DNA from: Limnoperna fortunei
Lineage: Eukaryota > Mollusca > Bivalvia > Mytilida > Modiolidae
Reading direction: 5' to 3'
DNA: 64,000 nt
NCBI GenBank assembly: GCA_944474755.1
Contig: OX104122.1
Coordinates: 15,882,641-15,946,640, forward strand
The translations under genes were made by a program, and so were the position numbers. Positions 11,811 through 23,995 of the stretch are shown in pieces; position 1 is the first letter of the stretch; every line of letters begins with the position of its first letter. A model generated the notes under the pieces. The model ran no database searches. It had not been told where the DNA came from and worked only from the letters and a program-made list of their open reading frames with translations.

Positions 11811-12002
11811 CTTTTAAATGGATGAGGCCATTCAATTTTTATCTCTTTCGAAAATGTATAGTCGAAACGTCCTTCCTATGTAGATAAGACTGGAATTATA
11901 CTGCTACCAGTTACTTTGAAAAAAAAAGGTTGAGTTTTAAGCTTCCATTTCCTATGTGGACAAGGGTATACTGGTACCATATGTAGATAACGTTGGTTTC
12001 AG

Positions 12003-12247
12003 TGTTTGTTTGAATGATGTTTAACGTCACTTTCAGCAATATTTCAGCTATATCAAGGCGTCCAGTTTTTATTGGGACAGGAAGCCGGAGCACCCGGATA
12101 ACTGAACCCCTACGAAAAATGGCAATCCTTGTCAATTAAGATTGGAGTCGAGTACACCCTGTGAGACTCGAACCCGCAACCTCAGTGCTGACAGGACCAC
12201 GTGATTAATAGTAGACGAACTACCTTAACCACTCGGCCACCGAGGCC
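12003..12247 (-). mobile_element. tRNA-derived SINE
   Basis: Minus-strand element. The head has box A-like TGGCCGAGTGGTTAAGGTAG and box B-like GGGTTCGAGTCTC. The body has AATCTTAATTGACAAGGATT, and the tail GCTGAAAGTGACGTTAAACA ends in a CAAACA-type repeat. It shares head, body and tail with copies at 23177, 23747, 26671, 31124 and 44390. Confidence 0.85.
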
Positions 12248-12924
12248 TTTAGATAAGGTTGGAGTTATACTGCTACCATATGAAATAATCAACTTGTCTA
12301 TGACATTCCTTTCTTTAAAAGGAAAAGCATCTTCCAGTTTTCTAAAAACGCCTAGTTTGGTTGGGGTTGTGGTTTGGGGGAACAGACAGACATCTCACAT
12401 TTATCACGTACATTTTTTCAGAAGTATATAGAGAATATGGAGATATACTTGGATATTTAATTAACTGGAACTTTTGTATTTTTTGTTCCTAGAAAAAATA
12501 TTACCACAAATTCAATACACTGCGAAAAGAACATTGCTAGTGCCTAAATTTAATATATATTTGTCGTTTCAACAATCACTCGACCCAGTTTTTCAGGTTA
12601 AATCTGATAATTCATCATATATAGATGGATCATATATATATTGATTTATATGTATACTGGTTGTAGCTAGTTATATATAGAAGACGTATATATAGGTGCA
12701 TTAATCCCCAGGTAACGTTTTTCGTGCCACAAAAACAAGGTTCCTTCTGACTCATGATGTTTACACTTTTAGATCTATTTTCAAAGAAAGATCTTTCCCT
12801 TGTGATGATTGGAAAATGGTGTTTTTAATTTTTAGATTATTGCTTCAAATAGTACCATACTTGAATACTGAGTCTTTTCGATTTTTTTATGACTTTATAT
12901 AACCAACAATCATATACAAGATGA

Positions 12925-12930
12925 TTTATT
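12925..12930 (-). promoter_or_regulatory. Poly(A) signal of copy B
   Basis: AATAAA on the minus strand, 36 nt past the TGA of the distal terminal exon, at the same relative place as those of copies C (24257-24262) and D (43067-43072). Confidence 0.5.
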
Positions 12931-12965
12931 GAATTATATATAATTCTGCTCAACTAAGGACAGAA

Positions 12966-12986
12966 TCATCTGACCGCCGTTGGATC
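12966..12986 (-). pseudogene. Copy B terminal exon, distal duplicate
   Basis: The acceptor TTTTATTTCAG is intact, but the frame reads DPTAVR then TGA, where copy D reads DPTAVRCVCP then TAG. The two C-terminal cysteines are lost. It is one of two ~70-bp tandem copies of the terminal exon in copy B; the other is at 13024-13056. Confidence 0.6.
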
Positions 12987-13023
12987 CTGAAATAAAAACA
13001 CAAAGTTATATAATACTGCTCCA

Positions 13024-13056
13024 CTAAGGACAGACACATCTGACCGCTTTTGGATC
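13024..13056 (-). pseudogene. Copy B terminal exon, proximal duplicate
   Basis: It encodes DPKAVRCVCP and TAG in a full 33-nt exon, but the acceptor reads TTTCAT instead of TTTCAG, so splicing to it should fail. This defect complements that of the distal duplicate, which has a good acceptor and a premature stop. Confidence 0.6.
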
Positions 13057-13249
13057 ATGAAATAGAAAATCAAAAACAAATAAATAAATATTTTTTTAAA
13101 AGAAACGAACAAAGAATAATTGTTACGCAATATAGTACAATTACATCTATGTAGGATAAAGTTACTGTTAATTATATTTTTTCGCATTTTAAAACCAGTT
13201 TGTTTCAGTAGAGGTAATGTTTCTAATGGGATGATTAGTTCTAACCTGT

Positions 13250-13800
13250 TTAAAAGAAGACATGTACGGAAGCCTATTAGTACCATATGTGTTTTTTTTA
13301 ACTTGTAATAACAACTTAGCTAACTTGTAATTACAATTTTTTTTTTTAATTTCCGTTTATATATGTAGGTTGAGTCGCGTACACTTATTCTACATCTCAT
13401 TATCTTCCGACTGCTGCAGTCGGAACCTTTCCTTACAAATGAATGACGTACTTTGAATCGATATTATATAGCTGAATAATAAGTTGTTATAACAAGTTAG
13501 CTAAGTTGTTTATTTACAAGTTAGCTAAGTTGTTATTACAAGTTAGCTAAGTTGTTATTACACGTTATTAAGTTGTTATACCAAGTAAGCTAAGTTGTAA
13601 TTACAAGTAAGCTAAGTTGTTATTACAAGTTATTTAAAGTTGTCATAACAAGTTAGCTAAGTTGTTATTACAAGTTAGCTAAGTTGTAATTACAAGTTAT
13701 TAGGTTGTTATTACAAGTTAGCTAAGTTGTAATTACAAGTTAGCTAAGTTGTTATAACAAGTTAAAAAACACCACATATGGTACTTATATGACATGTATA
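13250..13800. repeat. Inverted structure with ~22-bp array
   Basis: The right arm (about 13480-13765) is an array of AACAAGTTAGCTAAGTTGTT-type units followed by CACCACATATGGTACTTA. The left arm (about 13270-13337) carries the reverse complement: TAGTACCATATGTGTTTTTT, then AACTTGTAATAACAACTTAG. A 130-base centre separates the arms and contains a small hairpin (CCGACTGCTGCAGTCGG). It sits in the last intron of copy B. Confidence 0.7.
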
Positions 13801-13870
13801 AAGAAACCATGTTACTTAATTTTGAAAAAAAACCAATAAAATAAATTGACATCATTGCATTTTGTGCCAT

Positions 13871-13961
13871 CCTCCGAAGTCAGGGGTTCTGAGTCTAAGT
13901 CCGCGTTCGCTCCATGGGTGATGATGGAGCGAACGCGGACTCAGAACCCCTGACTTGGGAG
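13871..13961. mobile_element. Short foldback hairpin
   Basis: Arms CTCCGAAGTCAGGGGTTCTG and CAGAACCCCTGACTTGGGAG enclose GTCCGCGTTCGCTCC and its complement GGAGCGAACGCGGAC, with a loop of about 12 bases. No coding content. Confidence 0.7.
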
Positions 13962-14153
13962 TATGATTTTTGCTAATTATGAGAAGTTTATTTTGCATAT
14001 TGAAAAATAAGAAAACGTTGTTTTAGACCGTTCATTGTCAAATAAAAACATCACGATTTTAATTAGCGCTTTCTCATTGCAGATACTTTTTAAAGTTATA
14101 TTGTTATAATGCCAAAATTAACGCGAACAATTAACATGGACGTCCATACTTAC

Positions 14154-14245
14154 AATACGAGCCCGACAAACAGCACTAGCCGTATTTGCACATCCCACCG
14201 ATGTAGCAGCACTGCCGGCATTCAATTGTAAACACTGGCCAGCCA
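14154..14245 (-). pseudogene. Copy B CTLD 3' exon (truncated)
   Basis: Homologous to the 43543-43655 exon of copy D. The frame AGQCLQLNAGSAATSVGCA followed by AVCRARI matches IDCGTLVNGAG...QDCA...GICEARI. The donor ATT|GTAAGT is intact. The 5' part of the exon is missing, and the only acceptor-like site (AACGAATAG) has a poor pyrimidine tract. Length 92 nt versus 113 nt in D. No signal-peptide, linker or other CTLD exons of this copy were found between here and its upstream block at 22-23.1 kb, so I call it a remnant. Confidence 0.6.
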
Positions 14246-14289
14246 CTATTCGTTAGCCTTTATTACGGGCCGGCACTAAGCCGGTCCGT

Positions 14290-16250
14290 CATATGATATG
14301 AGTTGGAAAACGTTTCATGATTTGCTGCGAAGGTTAGATTAATTAACTGCTTTTAAATTATAATTAAAAAAAATAATGATTAGAGTTTTACCGGTGTTAT
14401 TACTAAAGCATAATATATAGTATATTTTGAGATTAATGTGGTATTTTGAAATTCATTTTTTAGTTAATTATGAGTCAGCAAAAGTCGGTCACATTTTGTT
14501 TACGATGTTATTTTTAGAACATGTCTAGATCACGTCTACACGTGTACATTTGTTGATATATATTCATACTTGACAAAATACATTTAGATCTAAGTTATAT
14601 AATGTATTTTACTAAAATACCAGAAATACAACGTTTAGTTAGTTGTAGGTTTTACAAAAGACGTGAAAATCGGTCACTTTGCAATGCTATTTTTAGATTA
14701 GACTGGGAACAATATTCCATGTTCGTGCAACCATGACAACGATACGGTTTACATGACATTTTACATTTATTTTTTTATTCCCAAAATAGCATATTCTATT
14801 TCTAATAAGTCGATCAAAATATAATCATAAAATCAGAGAGAATATTTAAATATTGTCGCTTCAAGCCTCTGAACGGTTACGATGTAATTGCACACTGCAC
14901 GTGGCACACTAACCTACACTTTGTATTTCATTAATAGCATCTGTAGATTAATTTAGTCACTGGACACTTTTAATATGATTCTTAATATTGTTTAAAGTTT
15001 GTAGATAATAAAAATAACTTTATCAATGTTAAATTATTTGAAAATATTAAGAGAAATACATTTTCCACCATACTTATTTTCAAGGATGCATATTGTTATA
15101 AAAACACACAAACAGACATAGACAATTAGACAAATGGCTATAGAACAAAGTCATTATATAAAAGGAAGAAGATATCAACATTATAATTATATAATTATAA
15201 GAAATACATTACTTTGATAAAGAGCTACATGTCACCAATATATGTTAATTAGAGACAAATGATCATTACCATGTACCTGATGTGACAGTGGTATAAATAT
15301 ATATTATGTTTTTCAATCAGGTTATTTCTGTGATTTGTAAAATGAGGACAAATTGTGAAAAAAAACGAAACTCATCCCCAATATCACCAAAATTGCATGA
15401 AAACAAACAGATATATTCCTTTTTGACTATTTCTGTAACTGCACATCAATTGAAATCTACATAAAAATCAGTTAAAATTTATTTTTCTTCTATCAGTATT
15501 ATTTTATGTTTAATGTGAATGTTGTAAAAATCCCAAAGTATGTGAAAGTTCTAACTTTTTATGTTTTTGTTTCAAGTTAAATAATAATTTTTTTGTTATT
15601 TATGGTTTTCATTTATTTATGGTTCTCAGTCATTAAAAAAACTACTTTATACCAAACTCTAAGTTTACACACAAATTTCAACTTTGTTGAAAATTACACC
15701 CATTTGGCACATTACATAATTTTCTACTCATCTGTAAAGTTTGTTGATTTTCTAAAATGTACTTTGGTCTAGGGTACTATGTACCATTATGCAATTTTTT
15801 GTGAGGATGTTTCTTGAATTTTTTCTCTATTTCACAATGAAATAACCTTGTTCTACATTTCATGCCTCATTGAATTAGTAAATCTGATATGACAGTGTGT
15901 ATACCTGTTTGTTACCTACACCATGGAAGGAATGCTTTTACGCAGCAAACACTTGATTATTTACGGCCCGAATATTTGGTGCATGCACCAATAAAGTCTC
16001 TTGTTCTAATATGACGTGCTTTAAAGGCTTTGAGACCTCAACTGTGGTAAAAAAAAAAATGATTTATGAGCAACACGCGCTGAGAAGGGTTTTAAATGGC
16101 TGTTCCAATTAAAAAACTGTAACTCCCTCCGGAAAGCTTTTGCATATGACGTATAAATCTTATAAATAGCGACACGCGCTATAATTATCGTTGCAATATA
16201 TTGTGTGTTACATTGACGTAACAGCCAGTTTATGGCGGGAAATGATGTTT
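14290..16250. other. No gene seen
   Basis: AT-rich sequence with no supported exon, array or hairpin. The stretch just after it (16490-16660) matches the D intron at about 43815-43990 (TTGTATTCAGACA, GAGGATGTACATT), so this region belongs to an expanded copy B intron. Confidence 0.4.
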
Positions 16251-16300
16251 TCTATAGGTACCAAAATATTATAAATGTACTGTAATTGTCTTATTAGAAT

Positions 16301-16463
16301 AGAAATAATTCACGGAGGCTGTGATTTATCATTGTTTTACAACGGGATGACCATTTATGTCGTTATTTTATCCCTCGCTGTCGCTCGGAATAAAATAATA
16401 CGACATAAATGGTCACCCCGTGGTAAAACAATGATAAACCACAGCTTCCGTGAATTATTTCCT
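16301..16463. mobile_element. Foldback element (MITE-like)
   Basis: The left arm AGAAATAATTCACGGAGGCT continues to GGGATGACCATTTATGTCGT. The right arm repeats it in reverse complement and ends CTTCCGTGAATTATTTCCT. The centre is GTCGCTCGG. A diverged relative lies at 22670-22775. Confidence 0.75.
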
Positions 16464-16789
16464 AACTATATCCGACAATCATTTGCCTTATCACATTTAC
16501 GAGTCCTGTCCAACATCCTTTGGCAATTCCTTTTATTTATCGCAAATGTGTAAAATTTGTGTTTGACTTTTGGGTGTATAAATAGAGCTTTATTGTTGGT
16601 CATGTTGAATTTCATGTCGTGAAACTGTATTCAGACAGGGTCCAAGGATGTACATTATAATAATAATTGTAAAAACCCGAATCTAATAGAGGTCTTAGGT
16701 GCTCTTGTGCTTGTATCTAATTCGAACATGCCGAACTACTTATTGTCGTATCTTTTATACATCCGACACTAATCGTATACCGAATATAT

Positions 16790-17460
16790 TCCTTTTTATA
16801 CGCCCGTCGAAGATGAGTCGTATAATGGGAACACCCATGGCGGGCGGGTGGCATCCACTGCGATGCCTGCACTCTAACTCGAACAGTTATTACCCAATCT
16901 TCATGAAACTTGGAGAAATTGTTTATGGGAATAATATATCCGCCAAGTTCGAAAACCAGCCAAATCACTTCAGCCACTTCTGAGTTACGGCCCTTTATTT
17001 ATACAAAAAATGTCAAATTCGCCTTGTCTGCTCTCTAACTCGAACATGAAACTGGAGGAAAATATTTATGGGCATTTAAGCTCAGCTACGTTCGAAAACC
17101 AGGCAAATTACTTGAGCTTCTTCCGAGTTATGGCCCTTTATTTCTTTTTTTAAATAGCAAATTCGCCATGTACTCTCTCTAACTCAAAGATTTATTGTCC
17201 GATCTTCACGAAACTTGGTGAAAATGTTTATGGGCATAATATCACGGCCAAGTTCGAAAACCAAGCAAATCACTTCAGAGTTATGGCCCTTTATTTATAC
17301 AAAAGATCGAACATTTCCCTTGTCCGCTTTCTAACTCAAACAGATGTTGTCCAATCTTCATGAAACTTGCAGAAAATGTTTATGGGCATAATATATCGAC
17401 CAAGATTGGTAACCAGCCAAATTGTTCTAGCCATTTCAGAATTATAGCCCTTTAATTTTT
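16790..17460. repeat. ~150-bp dispersed tandem repeat, four units
   Basis: Four units starting near 16870, 17031, 17177 and 17330. Each contains CTCTAACTCGAACA-, CAATCTTCATGAAACTTG, GTTTATGGGCATAATAT and GAGTTATGGCCCTTTATT. The leader near 16800-16860 has GGGAACACCCATGGCGGGCG. To my knowledge similar blocks are common in bivalve genomes; that is from memory, not from a search. Confidence 0.75.
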
Positions 17461-17949
17461 GTGCACTTGTTATATATTTCATTTCAAACATTTTATTGAT
17501 ATAGATCAAAGGGTATTGGATAACAGGCATAGCCTATATAAATCCTATCCCAACAATTTCAAGATGGAATGTAATTAAATCTCAGATAATAAATATTCTA
17601 CAGGCAACAATAATAATAGTAATCATATTTCAGTCCAGTCACAAGAAACGCATGTGTACATCTGTACTATAATTATAGGGACAATATGTAACTTTTGTGA
17701 ACCCAGGTGTAAGTTAATTTTAAACAAGGTAATTCATCACTATACTGAGTACTCTGTGATAGAAGTGAATCATAATACAGTTTGTACTATTTCTATTAGT
17801 ATACATAATACAAAGATTAAAGTTAATTCAATATCTATATGGGGTAACTGTCTCATTTAATAAGTTTATAAAATAAGTATTTATTGAGTACAGAGCAGAA
17901 GAAAGCTGTACATGTTGGTTTTTATTTATTTTTTTTTTCATTTGTGTTT

Positions 17950-18316
17950 TTGAAGAGAAGGGCAATTTTGAAAAACTGTTTTAACTGAGGAAATAGAAAA
18001 GGTATTAGTCAAGTATAGAAGAAAATAACCAAAAAGAGAAAAAAATGTATGTAATGATTAAAGAACAGTTAGGTGGATAGATAAATAAATGAACATAATG
18101 GCAAATAAATCAGCATTTTCCTCTGGAGACAGTTCCAGTGAACCATGTAGTAAAACATTTACATTTAGTATTGGTTCAAAATTTCTAAGACGGTTGAATA
18201 ACAGTTTTCGGGGGTTGTCATAGAGGGGACATACATATAAATAATGAAAGTTATCTTCAATGTCACCACATGCACAAGACTTGTTATATATACAACTGTT
18301 AGAAGATGTTGACATA
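17950..18316 (-). mobile_element. LINE 3' fragment, reverse transcriptase C-terminus
   Basis: The minus-strand frame 18315-18058 contains SCACGDIEDNFHYLYVCPLY, the Cys-x-Cys...IED...H...C motif found near the C-terminus of non-LTR reverse transcriptases. It is followed by a basic segment and LSPEENADLFAIMFIYLSIH. It is strongly 5'-truncated: no catalytic RT motifs lie upstream. The remaining 3' part is AT-rich. The clade is not assigned. Confidence 0.7.
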
Positions 18317-18319
18317 CTC

Positions 18320-19430
18320 TATTGACCTATGTCTTCAATGGCAGTCAATTATTTATATTCACACTATGTTTAAATCATTTCAATAAGCTAAAAATATTGA
18401 ATGATTAAATGGAAATATGTTTTCAGACCTCAAAACAACCGGGTTATACTTTTTTACGGGTATAAATAAAATCAAATTGGCACAACTCAAAAACTACAAA
18501 TGGGATTGTGCTGAAAATCGAACTTGATCTTCATTTTATAGTACTTATACACTGTGAAAAAATGAAACAAAATCTGCTGACGTGTTTTTCAATTTATCAT
18601 CTGGAAACCACAATCTATTGACAAAAAACTGAATTGGCCCAAGTCAAAAACTTCAAATTGGATTGTGCTGAAAACGGACGCACACTTATATACATACGGA
18701 GAGTATATTACATAACACCCCGGGGTATAAAACCTAATGCGTGAATTTTCCGTAAAATTGACTGCGTATCTTGCTTATCATATCAAATGATTCTTCGCTT
18801 AAATGAGGTGAATTATCGCTTTAATTACAAGGTTTAATGTTTCTAAAGAAATGTATTAGGTCGTTTATCTGTTTTATCTTAAGTTTGCACCGAGGCATTT
18901 TAGTGAATGATCAATGCCATGTTTTATGGTTGGTAGAGTCAATCTCCTTGATGCGATCGGTTTTGTTCTGTGTTGTGCAAGTCTTTAATGCTAACTTATC
19001 AATGATATTCACAAGTTGTAACATTGCAAAATCTTACTACTCTCAAAATTATCATGTTTTACTTTATTTGCACTTTACAATTGCGAAGTTAAAAGTTTTG
19101 GTGATGTGTAAATACACGTACCATTTACACAAGCCTGCACTTCTGTTAGTTCTGCATGCTGCACTATCGAACTCCAATAGACTGCCTCCCAGTCTGAAGT
19201 CATAACAATCTACGTAATTACAGACAAAGCGAATTACAAATTACTCTAACTGCAAAAGGTTTCTTTTAAACAAAGAAAGGAAGCCGATATCCGGTAATGA
19301 CAAAAAAAAAATCGTAAATCAACAAACACGTGCATGGCCAGCAAAAAACCTACAGCAAATAAGAATGAATGAAAACACACACTTACAGAGACAAAACGAC
19401 ATCCACTAATTAAAGATGGTATCAACTGAG
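18320..19430. other. No gene seen
   Basis: Contains a diverged direct repeat at about 18470-18690 (GGATTGTGCTGAAAA twice, each after a CAAAAAC...CAAAT stretch). A 122-codon open frame on the plus strand at 18837-19205 has no recognisable motif and I do not call it a gene. Confidence 0.35.
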
Positions 19431-22075
19431 TTGCTTTGTAGTGTGCAAGGTTCCTGGTTAACATGTGACACCCAACACAGAACTGAGTATGCTTACAGTC
19501 GCCGGTATACAAGCTTTGTATGCTTAAAGTCGCCATTACAGACGGTAAGTATGCTTGTAGACGTCAGTACAGTAGCTATGTATTATATTAGTCACCAGTA
19601 CAGAAGCATAATATAAGTATGCTTATTGTCGCCAGTACATAGACTAAATACAAGTAAGATCATAGTCGCCAGAACAGAAGCTAACTAAACTTATATTTGC
19701 AACCCAGCGAGAATAAATATAATTATACCTGGAATCGCCAGTGCAGAAGCTAAGTATGCTTATAGTCACCAATACAGAAGTTAAGTAAACTTATAGTCAC
19801 CAGTACAGAGGGTAAGTATGCTTATAGTCACCAGTATAGAGGGTAAGTATGCTTATAGTCACTAGTACAGAGGGTAAGTATGCTTATAGTCACCAGTACA
19901 GAGGGTAAGTATGCTTATAGTCACCAGTACAGAAGCTAAGTAAACTTATAGTCGCCAGTACAGAGGGTAAGTATGCTTATAGTCACCAGTACAGAGGGTA
20001 AGTATGCTTATAGTCACAAGTACAAAGGGTAAGTATGCTTATAGTCACCAGTACAGAAGCTAAGTAAACTTATAGTCGCCAGTACAGAGGGTAAGTATGC
20101 TTATAGTCACCAGTACAGAGGGTAAGTATGCTTATAGGCGCCAGGACAGAGGGTAAGTATGCTTATAGTCGCCAGGACAGAAGCTAAGTAAACTTATAGT
20201 CGCCAGTACAGAGGGTAAGTATGCTTATAGTCGCCAGTACAGAGGGTAAGTATGCTTATAGTCGCCAGTACAGAGGGTAAGTATACTTATAGTCGCCAGT
20301 ACAGAGGGTAAGTATGCTTATAGTCGCCAGTACAGAGGGTAAGTATTCTTATAGTCGCCAGTACAGAAGCTAAGTATGCTTATAGTCACCAGTACAGAGG
20401 GTAAGTATGCTTATAGTCACCAGTACAGAGGGTAAGTATGCTTATAGTCACCAGTACAGAGGGTAAGTATGCTTATAGTCGCCAGTACAGAGGGTAAGTA
20501 TGCTTATAGTCACCAGTACAGAGGGTAAGTATGCTTATAGTCACCAGTACAGAGGGTAAGTATGCTTATAGTCGCCAGTACAGAGGGTAAGTATGCTTAT
20601 AGTCACCAGGACAGAGGGTAAGTATGCTTATAGTCACCAGTACAGAGGGTAAGTATGCTTATAGTCGCCAGGACAGAGGGTAAGTATGCTTATAGTCGCC
20701 AGTACAGAGGGTAAGTATGCTTATAGTCACCAGTACAGAGGGTAAGTATGCTTATAGTCGCCAGTACAGAGGGTAAGTATGCTTATAGTCGCCAGGACAG
20801 AGGGTAAGTATGCTTATAGTCACCAGTACAGAGGGTAAGTATGCTTATAGTCACCAGTACAGAGGGTAAGTATGCTTATAGTCACCAGGACAGAGGGTAA
20901 GTATGCTTATAGTCACCAGTACAGAGGGTAAGTATGCTTATAGTCGCCAGTACAGAGGGTAAGTATGCTTATAGTCACCAGTACAGAGGGTAAGTATGCT
21001 TATAGTCGCCAGTACAGAGGGTAAGTATGCTTATAGGCGCCAGGACAGAAGCTAAGTAAACTTATAGTCGCCAGTACAGAGGGTAAGTATGCTTATAGTC
21101 GCCAGTACAGAGGGTAAGTATGCTTATAGTCACCAGTACAGAGGGTAAGTATGCTTATAGTCACCAGTACAGAGGGTAAGTATGCTTATAGTCACCAGTA
21201 CAGAGGCTTAGTAAACTTATAGTCACCAGTACAGAGGGTAAGTATGCTTATAGTCACCAGTACAGAGGGTAAGTATGCTTATAGGCGCCAGGACAGAAGC
21301 TAAGTATGATTATAGTCGCCAGGACATAGGGTAAGTATGCTTATAGTCACCAGTACATAGGGTAAGTATGCTTACAGTCGCCAGTGCAGAAGCTAAGTAT
21401 TATTATAGTCGCCAGTACAGAGGGTAAGTATGCTTATAGTCGCCAGTGAAGAAGCTAAGTATGCTTATAGTCGCCAGGACAGAAGATAAATATGCTTATA
21501 GTCACCAGTACAGAAGCTAAGTATGCTTATAGTTGCCAGGACAGAAGCTAAGTTTGCTTAAAGTCGCCAGGACAGAAGCTAAGTATGCTTATAGTCACCA
21601 GTACAGAGGGTAAGAATGCTTATAGTCACCAGTACAGAGGGTGAGAATGCTTACAGTCGCCAGTACAGATGCTAAGTTTGCTTATAGTCGCCAGTACAAA
21701 GGGTAAGTATGCTTATAGTCGCCAGTACAGAAGCTTTGTATGCTTAAAGTCGCCAGTACGGAGTATAAGTATGCTTAAAGTCGCCAGTACAGAAGCTTAG
21801 TATGCCTAAAGTCGCCAGTATAGAAGCTAAGCATGCTTATAGTCGCTAGTACAGAACTGAGTATGCTTAAAGTCACCAGTACAGACGCCTAATATAAGTA
21901 TGCTTACAGTCGCCAGTACATAGGCTAAGTACGCTTATAGCCGCCAGTACAGAAGCTTAGTAAGCTGTAGTCGCTAATACAGAGGCTATAAGAATGCTTA
22001 AAGTCGCCAGTGATTACGGTAATTTTTTAGTATAACTATGCTTATAGTCGCCAGTACAGATGCTACATTATTTGT
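19430..22075. repeat. 31-bp minisatellite upstream of copy B remnant
   Basis: About 80 copies of GTATGCTTATAGTCACCAGT followed by ACAGAGGGTAA. The centre (19.8-21.3 kb) is homogeneous and the edges are diverged. Variants include tcgccag/tcaccag, agaagctaagtaaac and ggacag, interspersed in blocks. Copy D has one related stretch at 50262-50294, immediately 5' of its signal-peptide exon. Confidence 0.95.
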
Positions 22076-22079
22076 CTCT

Positions 22080-23130
22080 ATAAACTAGTTTATTGATTCA
22101 TCCTCGCTTGATTTTTTTAATCAACAGACAATAGACAACTCTAGATAGATGAAGTTCATTTCTCTTTTTTTTTAAGTATTAACGAGTTAACCCTAGAGTC
22201 GAACCCGCAAGTCGGACCAAAACCCAAAACGTGTTGCTTCGACAGGTTCGTTAATCAGACAGCATTCGGAACGTAGAAAATGTGACCTGGTCAAATGAAT
22301 TAATTCCTCCAGATTTGTGGTAAGTTTTACAAAAAGTCATAAGTATAAGATAAATCATAATTGTAAGGTTTTAACCAATCAAAATCACCAGCCATAAATA
22401 ATATACAGACACCAAAGAATTTCAAACATGTCATCTTGAAGTTAAAAACCAAGCAGTCCTCCAATTAATAGGAGTATGAAACTTGTATAAACTAGATAGA
22501 TAAATGAAAGATATGTAAATGGATCATAAATAGCATTAGTTCTATACAACACAAAGTGACATTCTTTAAATTTGTATAGTGCTGAAAAGTCAGAAATTCG
22601 CTGCTGTCGTTTTTGAATTGGTAGTATGTCAAAAAAAAACACAAACCTTTGTTTGAAAATGTTATTTAAGGAATAATTCACTGAGGCTGTGGTTTATTAT
22701 TGTTTAACAACGACAATTGCCATTTATGGCGAATGATATTATCCCGGGCGTGAATTATTTCTATTCTAGTAAACACATTACGGTAACTTACCTGTAGCCA
22801 ACAACAATGTAACAAACAATATATATTGCAACGTATAATTATAGCGCGTGTCACTAATAATAAAATGAATACGTCAAATTCAATAGGTTTCCGGTGGCAA
22901 TTGTAATTGAAGCGACACACTCTCCGCATCGCGTTTTGCCCCTACAATTTTTTTTACAACTGTTGTGGTCTCGAAACATTATAAAGCACTTCATATTAGA
23001 ATTTATATTCTTACATGATTAAATTATTTTTAATCATATAATAAGTAAAACTATACTATAAACTTGATAAATGTCTGTATACTTTGAGTAAGCAGCACAT
23101 CGTGGTTTTATCATTTTATCATATTTTATC
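22080..23130 (-). other. Upstream segment of copy B, paralogous to 50.3-50.97 kb
   Basis: GTTAAAAACCAAGCAGTCCT at about 22441 matches 50650, TACTTTGAGTAAGCAGCACA at about 23080 matches 50940, and TTTGTCTCTATAAA at about 22070 matches 50307. The order is the same as upstream of copy D, but no signal-peptide exon follows on the gene side; the 31-bp array stands there instead. Confidence 0.55.
22670..22775. mobile_element. Diverged relative of the 16.3-kb foldback
   Basis: GGAATAATTCACTGAGGCTG at the left and GGGCGTGAATTATTTCTATT at the right, with CCATTTATGGCG between. Much of the right arm is missing compared with 16301-16463. Confidence 0.55.
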
Positions 23131-23176
23131 ATATATTTTCTCATGCTTAAATATTTCAGTTCACTCTAGATTTTTT

Positions 23177-23437
23177 TGTTTGTTTGAATGGTGTTTTAAC
23201 GCCACTTTCAGAAATTTTTCAGCTATTTCATGGCGTCCAGTTTTTATTGGGGGGAGGAAGCCGGAGTACCCGGAGAGAACCCCCGACCTGCGGTAGGAAA
23301 ACTGGCAATCCTTGTCAATTTAGATTGGAGTCGAGTACACCCTGCCTGCAGTGAGAATCGAACCCGCAATCTCAGTGTTGACAGACCACGTGATCAATAG
23401 TAGACGAACTACCTTGACCACTCGGCCACCGAGGCCC
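23177..23437 (-). mobile_element. tRNA-derived SINE with target-site duplication
   Basis: Full-length minus-strand copy flanked by the 12-bp direct repeat GTTCACTCTAGA (23159-23170 and 23442-23453), the hallmark of LINE-mediated insertion. Head GGCCGAGTGGTCAAGGTAGT, box B GGGTTCGATTCTC, tail GGCGTTAAAACACC and CAAACA repeats. Confidence 0.9.
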
Positions 23438-23746
23438 TTAGGTTCACTCTAGAAACCTATTTTGTAAATGTTGATGTGAACTGGCTCGTTATAGCCAAAT
23501 TCTTTATTCAAATCGCCATATGTTTACCGAGGTTTTGTTATATTTAATGATCATTGTTAACTTGTTTTGATTATAGCTGAAATATTGCTTGCTTAACGTT
23601 AAGTCACATTGAATCAATCAAATATTTTAAACAAATTGTTTGATAAACCCCTATGGTGAGTTTGTATCTGATCTGTAGAGTAAATCTGGAACAGGTAACG
23701 AAGAAATTAAAGCATTCGATAAGAAAATAAAATGAAACCAAAATGT

Positions 23747-23995
23747 ATTGTTTGTTTGAATGGTGTTGTATCACACTTTCAGCATTTTTAGGAATATCAT
23801 GGCATCTGGTTTTTATTGAGGGAGGAAGCGGAGTTACCTGGAGAAAACCCCCGACCTTCTGGTAGGAAAACTGGCAATCCTTGTCAATTTGGATTGGAGT
23901 CGAGCACACCCTGCCCGTAGTGAACCCACAAAACCAGTGTTGACAGACCACGTGATCAATAGTAGACTAAATACCTTAACCACTCGGCCACCGAT
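23747..23995 (-). mobile_element. tRNA-derived SINE, diverged copy
   Basis: Same family as 23177-23437, with more substitutions and deletions (box B region ACTGGTTTTGTGGGTTCACT). No clear target-site duplication. Confidence 0.75.

Noticed and set aside
16717..16983. Open frames of about 90 codons on both strands
   Set aside because: They lie in the leader of the ~150-bp dispersed repeat and have no recognisable protein motif.
18837..19205. 122-codon plus-strand open frame
   Set aside because: No motif, no splice context, no similarity to anything I recognise; AT-rich DNA of this length can give such frames by chance.
22442..22929. Two minus-strand open frames
   Set aside because: One overlaps the conserved non-coding upstream block and the other the diverged foldback at 22670; neither has protein-like features.
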